Assembly (NCBI GenBank): GCA_945877525.1
Contig: CAMDVP010000079.1
Location: 1-11,479 of the forward strand
Origin: an uncultured Clostridia bacterium
Lineage (GTDB): Bacteria > Bacillota > Clostridia > Christensenellales > Aristaeellaceae
Length of the DNA stretch: 11,479 bases
Direction: 5' to 3'
This document shows, in pieces, positions 6,450-11,479 of the stretch; position 1 is the first letter of the stretch, and every line of letters begins with the position of its first letter. Position numbers and translations under genes: made by a program. The notes under the pieces were generated by a model, which saw nothing but the letters and a program-made list of their open reading frames with translations, made no database searches and was not told the DNA's origin.

Positions 6450-6457
6450 GTGAAACA
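6442..6457. promoter_or_regulatory. parS site 1 (ParB/Spo0J binding site)
   Basis: TGTTCCACGTGAAACA, an exact fit to the parS consensus TGTTNCACGTGAAACA bound by ParB (Spo0J) for chromosome segregation. It lies 5 bases after the addA stop codon and covers the start region of the PHP gene: its central CACGTG supplies the GTG start codon. Sites of this kind cluster around oriC in most bacteria. Confidence 0.93.
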
Positions 6458-6462
6458 CTCCT

Positions 6463-9400
6463 TTATGGCAGTACCCTGTATGCTTTTCCCCTGCCCAGGG
6501 CATAGAGCCACTTTTCCTTAACGGGCATACCTGTGATTCTTTCCAACGCCTGCTGGTACCAGTGCAGCTGCAGCGTATACCGCTCTATAAATGCCTGTTC
6601 GTCCTCAATTCTGTCCGTTTTGTAGTCCACCAGCACCCACGCGTCGTCTTCCCGGAAAACGCAGTCCATGACGCCCTGCAGCAGCGTACCATCCTCATCC
6701 ATGCGCAGGTTGAAGCTCCATTCCCGATGAACCTCGGGGCTTCCCAAAAGCCTTTTTCCCAATGAGCCTTCAAAAAACTGAAGCAGTCCTCTGTGGCTGA
6801 TAACGTTGACCTCTTCTGTGGTCAGGCATTCCTGGGCTTCGAGTCGTCGGATTTCTTTCCACAGCGCATCCGACAGGTTTTCCGCTTCTTTCAGTGCATC
6901 CAGATTCAACAGGGCCAGCGCGCGGTGAACTACTGTTCCTCTATCCGCGCCGGATAGCTTTCCTTTCTCCATGAATGCCGGACGAGACGGCAGTTCGCTA
7001 AGTCGAAGTGGCGAAACGATGATTTCCGCCTGACGCTTGGTTTCTTCATCCTCATCCCCGTCCGTGAGAGGCATGGGGTCCTTCAGCACGTTTTTTTTGG
7101 AGATGCTGCTTACAGAGGTTTTCAGGGGCTTTGCCATTTTCTGAGATGATATTTCCAACCATTTTAATGCTTTGTTTTCTTCTGTTTTGCTATAAAGCAT
7201 TTGCTTCAGCATAACCTGCACATTGTGCAACAGAATGTCCTTTTCCACATTCTGTGCTGCCATGCTGTCCCATGTTCGAATTACCCACGGAACCTCCCCT
7301 TGCTGATATTCCCCGTACTGATGCACCGTCTGCATGATCCAATCCATCATACTTTCAGCCGACCACACGCTGAAGGATCCTGCGGGCAGCATCCAATTCT
7401 GTTTGCCTTCTGCCGGGGCTGTTCCAATCAGTATCAGCCTTTCCCGGGCCCTGGTCATGGCTACATACAGCAGCCGTGCCCGTTCCGCCTTCTCGTCAAG
7501 TAAGCGCTGAATATCAAAGGCCTCGTCCCCCAGGGTTTCTCTGCGAATATTCAGCGACCTGTTTACATAGGGCAGGCAAACTCCCAGCCTGCTGTGCATT
7601 TTCAGCCCGGACCTTTTCGCCAGGTGCATTTTGCTGCTCAGGCGCAGGCAAAACACCACGGGAAACTCCAGACCTTTGCTCTTGTGGATCGTCATAATGC
7701 GCACAAGGTTCTCGTTTTCTCCCAGGGTTTTCGCGCTGCGGCTGTCACCAGCCTGCTGCTGCTGATCAATCATTTTCAGAAAGCCGTTGAGGGTTACACC
7801 GCCGTTATCCTCATATTCCGAAGCCCGCTGACACAGTAAGCGCAAATTGGCCTGGCGCAGTTTTCCCTCCGGCAGCGCTCCGCAGGCCGCGTAAAATCCG
7901 CTTTCCCGCATCAGGTACCACACAAAGTCCCTGATCCGCATGGTTTCCGCCTGAAACCGCCAGCTGTCCAGCGTGGCCCACACATCAGCGCATCGATTTC
8001 CATGAGGTGTATCCTGCGCCCTGCATTCGTGAAACGCCTCATGGAACGGTACGTCCCGCCCTGTCTTGCACAACCGTATATTTGCCAGTTCCTGATCTTT
8101 GAACAGGAATGGCGTCATCTTCAACACGGACAAGAGCGGCACATCCTGCAGAGGATTGTCCAGCACTGTCAGTAGCGCCGTCATGGTACGGATTTCCGGC
8201 AGGCCAAAGTAGCTTTCAGCCCCGTCATAATATACCGGCACTCCCTGCTTCTGCAAAAGCTCCGCCAGGACCGACCCCACCCGCGCAACCTTTGGCAGCA
8301 GGATAACCATATCCCTGTATTCATACCTTCTGGATATGCCGTTTTCCTCCAGGCTCTGGGTCAGCAGAAACTTCACCCTGTCCACCACAGCCTGGCTTTC
8401 TGCCTCCAGCCCTGTCGCAGTATTTTCGCCTTCGTTTGATGTGTCCAGCAGATGAATTTCAACCTCCGGATCATTTTCCGTTACCCTCCCAGGTATCAAC
8501 TCATCCTCCGGCAGGTAGTCCAGTTCCGTTACATCCGCCCTCATAATCTGTCTGAACACGATGTTTGTCGCGTCCAATACTGCTTTTCTGGAGCGAAAGT
8601 TTTTTTGAAGAAAAATTCGTCTTTCCCGTGCGTGTTCGTCATCGGAATATGTCCTCATACGCTGAAGAAACAGGGTTGGATCAGCCAGACGAAAGCGGTA
8701 GATGCTCTGTTTCACGTCGCCGACCATAAACAGGCAGCTGTTTTTCCCATGAATGCTTTGCAGAATTGCGTCCTGCACCGCAGATACATCCTGACATTCG
8801 TCCACAAAAATATGGTCGTATTCACCCTGCAGGCGTTCACGGCATTCTTCATTTTTCAGAATGGTCAGCGTCATTTGCTCCATGTCGCTGAAATCCATGA
8901 CATTTTGCCGCAGCTTGTATTCGTCGAAATACTTCTTTGTTGTTTCAACCAGTATGGATAGACCCCGAAGCTCCTGCTGGATCATGTTAAGCTCTGTCCC
9001 TGTTTTCTCTCTGTCCAGATTCAGTGCCTTGGCTTGTTCCTTCACAATGGTCTTGATTTCATCGCGGATATCCGCAAAGCGTTTCTTCCACGCCTTCTGG
9101 TTTTCCGTCAGACCGCGGCATACCGCAGCCTTTTCAAAGGACGTCGTGGCCAGAGCCTCCGCAAGTTCTTTTGGTGAAGATAGGTCTACCTGCATCAGCC
9201 TGCGATACATCTCGCAGTCCTTCTGATAGGTTTCTTCCAGCTGCGGCACAGCGTCCTCTTCCATCAGCATGCGTTTCTGTGCTGAGAGCAGGGACTCAAT
9301 GCCCTGAAGTTGGCGCTGTGCATTCGCCGCCAGCACAGCAAACCATGGATGATCCTCATACGGCTCCTGATTGATTTTTTCCACTTGCCATTCCAGCCAG

Positions 9401-9939
9401 TCGAACGGATCGGGCAACGACATAAGAAAGGTATACAGTCGATGGGTCATATTCCGTATTTCGTTCTGCTCAAAGGACTCGGCAAACAGATGAAACTCCT
9501 CATGATTGCTTTCCAACAGTTCATTCATGGCGTCACAAAAAGCCGATTCAAACAGCGCCTGCTGTTGTTGTTCTTCACAAACCCTCGTCAGGGGATCAAC
9601 GCCAACGGCCTGAAAATCGTTGCGGATCACTTTCTGACAAAAGGAGTGAATGGTCGAAATTTCGGCATTTTCCAGCTCATCCAGTGCCTGTCCCATGCGT
9701 TCCGGATCGCTTTGCGCCTCTTTGATCATGCGTTGGTTCAACCTTTGGCGCATTTCCGCCGCAGCGGCCCGGGTAAAAGTAACGATGAGCATACGGTCAA
9801 GGTGATACCCTTCGCGAACCAGCCCGACAATACGTTCCACCAGCACGGCTGTTTTGCCGGAACCTGCCGCAGCGCTGACGAGAATGGTATGGTTTCTCGC
9901 TTGAATAGCCGCCTGCTGCTCTTTTGTCCACTGGGGCAT
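6463..9939 (-). CDS. addA: ATP-dependent helicase/nuclease subunit A (AddA)
   Basis: Large subunit of the AddAB helicase-nuclease, which processes double-strand DNA ends and loads RecA at Chi sites, replacing RecBCD in Bacillota. The 1158 residues are close to the usual length of about 1200. The superfamily 1 (UvrD-like) helicase motifs are complete: Q-motif WTKEQQAAI at the N-terminus, Walker A AAAGSGKT at 23-30, motif II FVDECQDVS, motif III GDVKQSIYRFR, and motif VI YVAMTRARERL. The C-terminal PD-(D/E)XK nuclease has GVMD (Asp1091) and VDYKTD (Asp1105, Lys1107). The ATG at 9937-9939 follows GAGGTGAT, a long anti-16S match. addB is not present on either side; it usually precedes addA, so its position is unusual here. 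Upstream is recF and a parS site; downstream is the PHP gene. Confidence 0.97.
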   Translation of the reverse strand: MPQWTKEQQAAIQARNHTILVSAAAGSGKTAVLVERIVGLVREGYHLDRMLIVTFTRAAAAEMRQRLNQRMIKEAQSDPERMGQALDELENAEISTIHSFCQKVIRNDFQAVGVDPLTRVCEEQQQQALFESAFCDAMNELLESNHEEFHLFAESFEQNEIRNMTHRLYTFLMSLPDPFDWLEWQVEKINQEPYEDHPWFAVLAANAQRQLQGIESLLSAQKRMLMEEDAVPQLEETYQKDCEMYRRLMQVDLSSPKELAEALATTSFEKAAVCRGLTENQKAWKKRFADIRDEIKTIVKEQAKALNLDREKTGTELNMIQQELRGLSILVETTKKYFDEYKLRQNVMDFSDMEQMTLTILKNEECRERLQGEYDHIFVDECQDVSAVQDAILQSIHGKNSCLFMVGDVKQSIYRFRLADPTLFLQRMRTYSDDEHARERRIFLQKNFRSRKAVLDATNIVFRQIMRADVTELDYLPEDELIPGRVTENDPEVEIHLLDTSNEGENTATGLEAESQAVVDRVKFLLTQSLEENGISRRYEYRDMVILLPKVARVGSVLAELLQKQGVPVYYDGAESYFGLPEIRTMTALLTVLDNPLQDVPLLSVLKMTPFLFKDQELANIRLCKTGRDVPFHEAFHECRAQDTPHGNRCADVWATLDSWRFQAETMRIRDFVWYLMRESGFYAACGALPEGKLRQANLRLLCQRASEYEDNGGVTLNGFLKMIDQQQQAGDSRSAKTLGENENLVRIMTIHKSKGLEFPVVFCLRLSSKMHLAKRSGLKMHSRLGVCLPYVNRSLNIRRETLGDEAFDIQRLLDEKAERARLLYVAMTRARERLILIGTAPAEGKQNWMLPAGSFSVWSAESMMDWIMQTVHQYGEYQQGEVPWVIRTWDSMAAQNVEKDILLHNVQVMLKQMLYSKTEENKALKWLEISSQKMAKPLKTSVSSISKKNVLKDPMPLTDGDEDEETKRQAEIIVSPLRLSELPSRPAFMEKGKLSGADRGTVVHRALALLNLDALKEAENLSDALWKEIRRLEAQECLTTEEVNVISHRGLLQFFEGSLGKRLLGSPEVHREWSFNLRMDEDGTLLQGVMDCVFREDDAWVLVDYKTDRIEDEQAFIERYTLQLHWYQQALERITGMPVKEKWLYALGRGKAYRVLP

Positions 9940-9958
9940 ATCATCACCTCATTCGTTT

Positions 9959-9974
9959 TGTTTCACGTGAAACA
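9959..9974. promoter_or_regulatory. parS site 2 (ParB/Spo0J binding site)
   Basis: TGTTTCACGTGAAACA, a perfectly symmetrical 16-bp parS palindrome (18 bp with the flanking T and A). It lies 19 bases upstream of the addA start codon, just before its ribosome binding site, so it is within the addA leader. It is 3.5 kb from the other parS site. Confidence 0.94.
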
Positions 9975-10017
9975 ATTGTTTTCTTCCCCTACGTTTTCTC
10001 TGTCATAAGGGTTTTTT

Positions 10018-10090
10018 CCTGCTTTTTATATCGTTTATATAATTATATATATTAAGTCATGGTTAATGGTTTATTTTTCTTTTTGTTTGT
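10018..10090. other. AT-rich tract between recF and addA
   Basis: Positions 10021-10090 are 57/70 A or T, far above the surroundings, and contain a perfect 14-bp palindrome TATATAATTATATA (10036-10049). On the minus strand several TATAAT-like -10 elements occur, so the addA promoter is probably here, though no good -35 partner could be fixed. The tract could also be an easily unwound element, but no DnaA box lies within it. Confidence 0.55.
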
Positions 10091-10097
10091 CAGTTGA

Positions 10098-10174
10098 TTG
10101 CGATGAAAAGGGTCAAAGTCGGACGCAGACGGACATTCTGACGCAGAAAACCTCTTTACGTGTTTTCATCGCAA
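10098..10174. repeat. 12-bp perfect inverted repeat enclosing a 53-base loop
   Basis: TTGCGATGAAAA (10098-10109) and TTTTCATCGCAA (10163-10174) are exact inverted copies. The loop holds two direct copies of GACGCAGA (10122-10129 and 10140-10147) and a small TTCTG/CAGAA hairpin on the minus strand. The distal arm overlaps the T-run of the recF terminator. No gene could be supported here. Function unknown: structured RNA, protein-binding sites or a remnant element. Confidence 0.5.
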
Positions 10175-10220
10175 AAGAAAAAAGCGCCAGTATTTTCCTT
10201 TTTAGCAAAAACCGGCGCTT
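10171..10220 (-). terminator. Rho-independent terminator of recF
   Basis: On the minus strand AAGCGCCGGT (10211-10220) pairs with ACTGGCGCTT (10182-10191), 10 bp with one G-U, around a 19-base loop, followed by TTTTCTTTT. The proximal arm overlaps the recF stop codon. It separates recF transcription from the addA unit. Confidence 0.9.
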
Positions 10221-11394
10221 ATTGTAATTCGGGATCTTCCTGAAAATCCGGCTGCGGAGGTATCTCCTCCCCCTGGCTGATTTCCCGCACCCGGGCGCTG
10301 CTGTTCTTAGAGAGGAACACCTGATAGCTTCGCTTTTCACGGCAGCCCTCCAGGTCGCTTTCATCCGTACAGGTAATGAAGGTCTGCACGCCGGACATTT
10401 CCCGCAGAAGGCTTGTGCGGCGGGTCATATCAAGTTCGCTCATCACATCATCCAGAAGCAGTACAGGCGTTTCCCCCGTTTCCCGGCGAAACACCTCCAT
10501 TTGGGCAAGCTTCATGCTCAGAGCGGCCGTTCGGATTTGCCCCTGGCTGGCAAACAGCCTCATATCCCGTCCGCTCAGTGTAAGCGCAATATCATCCCGA
10601 TGGACGCCAAAGCCGGTAGCACCCTTTAATATGTCCTCATGCCTGCCCTGGCGCAGCGCGTCACGAACCCGACTGACAATCTCCCCGTCCTCCCGAAGGC
10701 AGCCGACATAGCGCATGCCGAACTGCTCAGTTTCGCGTCCGCTGATGGCGCAATACTTTTGTCCCGCGCATTCCGCCAGCTCGTCCAGCACATGTCTGCG
10801 CATGGGAATAAGCGTTTGACAGGGAATGGCCATGGCCTCTTCAAAGGCGTCGAGCATGCCGTTTTCACATCGTCCGCCGCGTTTGACGTCGCGGAGAATG
10901 GCGTTACGCTGTTCCAGAGCTTTATGATACTGCTGAAGCGCAAGGAAATATCCGGTCGAGAGCTGGCTGAGGAGCATATCCAGAAAACGTCTGCGAACCG
11001 CCGGTCCATCCTTCACAAGCATGAGATCCTCAGGGGAAAAAATCACGCACTGAAGATTACCCATCAGGTCAGAAAGCCGCTGGGCGCGTTTTCGTTCAAC
11101 AAACACCTGCTTTTTTCTGCTTTCGCCAGGGGTCAGCTTCACGGCCACGTCGATTCGTCCGTTCTCCCGGCGCACCTGCACACCGCAGGCCGCCATGGGC
11201 ATGCCCTTTCGAACCACCTCCCGATCAATGCTCGTGCGATGGCTTCGACCCAGGGCACAATAATGAACGGCCTCCAGCAAATTTGTCTTGCCGGAGCCGT
11301 TCTGCCCGAACAAAATATTGACCCCCGGATGCGGCTTCAGCGTCAGCTCCTCATAATTCCGAAAGTCCCTCAGCTTGATGCTCTCTATAATCAT
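10219..11394 (-). CDS. recF: DNA replication and repair protein RecF
   Basis: SMC-like ATPase that with RecO and RecR loads RecA onto gapped single-stranded DNA, linked to replication forks. The protein has 391 residues. Motifs: N-terminal KLRDFRNY, Walker A GQNGSGKT (30-37), the RecF segment VIFSPEDLMLVKDGPAVRRR, the ABC-type signature region FASQGQIRTAALSMKLA, and Walker B LLLDDVMSELD (312-322). Usual length is about 360-370, so there is an extra, acidic proline-containing tail of roughly 25 residues (QGEEIPPQPDFQEDPELQ). The ATG at 11392-11394 has GGAG 7 bases upstream. It typically sits in a dnaA-dnaN-recF-gyrB cluster; here it is followed by a terminator and addA, and preceded by a hairpin repeat. 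Confidence 0.97.
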   Translation of the reverse strand: MIIESIKLRDFRNYEELTLKPHPGVNILFGQNGSGKTNLLEAVHYCALGRSHRTSIDREVVRKGMPMAACGVQVRRENGRIDVAVKLTPGESRKKQVFVERKRAQRLSDLMGNLQCVIFSPEDLMLVKDGPAVRRRFLDMLLSQLSTGYFLALQQYHKALEQRNAILRDVKRGGRCENGMLDAFEEAMAIPCQTLIPMRRHVLDELAECAGQKYCAISGRETEQFGMRYVGCLREDGEIVSRVRDALRQGRHEDILKGATGFGVHRDDIALTLSGRDMRLFASQGQIRTAALSMKLAQMEVFRRETGETPVLLLDDVMSELDMTRRTSLLREMSGVQTFITCTDESDLEGCREKRSYQVFLSKNSSARVREISQGEEIPPQPDFQEDPELQ

Positions 11395-11410
11395 GGCTTT
11401 ACTCCAACGC

Positions 11411-11479
11411 CCAGAGGGTGCTGTCCTCTGGACTCCCGGTCAGGGCGCTGCCCTGACAACCCGCCAGGGGCGCTGCCCC
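11411..11479. repeat. Cluster of three GC-rich hairpins with a shared loop motif (runs off the window)
   Basis: Three adjacent palindromes share a similar plan, GGG-(C/T)GCTG-CCC. They are CCAGAGG/CCTCTGG (11411-11431, 7-bp stem), GTCAGGG/CCCTGAC (11439-11457, 7-bp stem, loop CGCTG) and GGGG/CCCC (11467-11479, loop CGCTG, probably longer beyond the edge). They read like a REP-type intergenic repeat; similar GC-rich palindromic modules are common in intergenic DNA of some gut Clostridia. The nearest one ends 6 bases from the recF GGAG site, so a transcript arriving from upstream would carry these hairpins in the recF leader. Confidence 0.75.

Noticed and set aside
10021..10090. AT-rich tract as a proven oriC
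   Set aside because: No DnaA boxes lie in or next to it; the box cluster is 7 kb away and the replication origin is more likely to the right of recF.
10113..10364. Minus-strand open frame of 83 codons across the recF 3' end and terminator
   Set aside because: It overlaps recF in another frame and runs through the recF terminator and inverted repeat; no ribosome binding site or domain.

Overview
The window looks like chromosomal DNA of a Gram-positive, Clostridia-type (Bacillota) bacterium of moderate to fairly high GC. Evidence for this: strong AGGAGG-type ribosome binding sites, sigma-A-type promoters with 17-base spacers, U-tailed hairpin terminators, an AddA-type helicase-nuclease, a FliB-like cysteine-cluster protein and a DUF1858 protein, and parS sites matching the Bacillus-type consensus. 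The genus cannot be told from this sequence. All ten genes lie on the minus strand, so transcription runs from the right end (11479) to the left end (1).

Reading in the direction of transcription: a cluster of three GC-rich hairpins sharing a loop motif (11411-11479, running off the edge) abuts the ribosome binding site of recF (11394-10219), which ends in a strong terminator. A 279-base gap follows, holding a 12-bp inverted repeat, an 81% AT tract and a perfect parS site. Next is a three-gene unit: addA (9939-6463), a PHP-domain histidinol-phosphatase-like gene (6449-5637) that starts inside a second parS site, and an alkaline phosphatase/NPP-superfamily phosphodiesterase (5621-4419). A consensus promoter and a structured leader of about 160 bases precede a metallo-beta-lactamase-fold hydrolase (4144-3260). 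A second consensus promoter drives a small DUF1858 protein (3151-2948), which ends in a good terminator. Two triplets of DnaA boxes (about 2718-2822) then precede a tightly packed operon: ferritin-like protein, FliB-like protein, GNAT acetyltransferase. Last comes a new promoter and the 5' two thirds of gap (GAPDH), cut by the left edge.

The notable theme is chromosome maintenance. recF (normally near dnaA/dnaN), two exact parS sites that bracket addA, and a DnaA-box cluster all point to an origin-proximal segment. Because every gene reads leftwards and replication is usually co-directional with transcription, I infer that oriC lies to the right of the window and that the DnaA-box cluster is a secondary site for regulation or titration. 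A split or relocated origin cannot be excluded. No phage, transposon, CRISPR array, tRNA or rRNA was seen.
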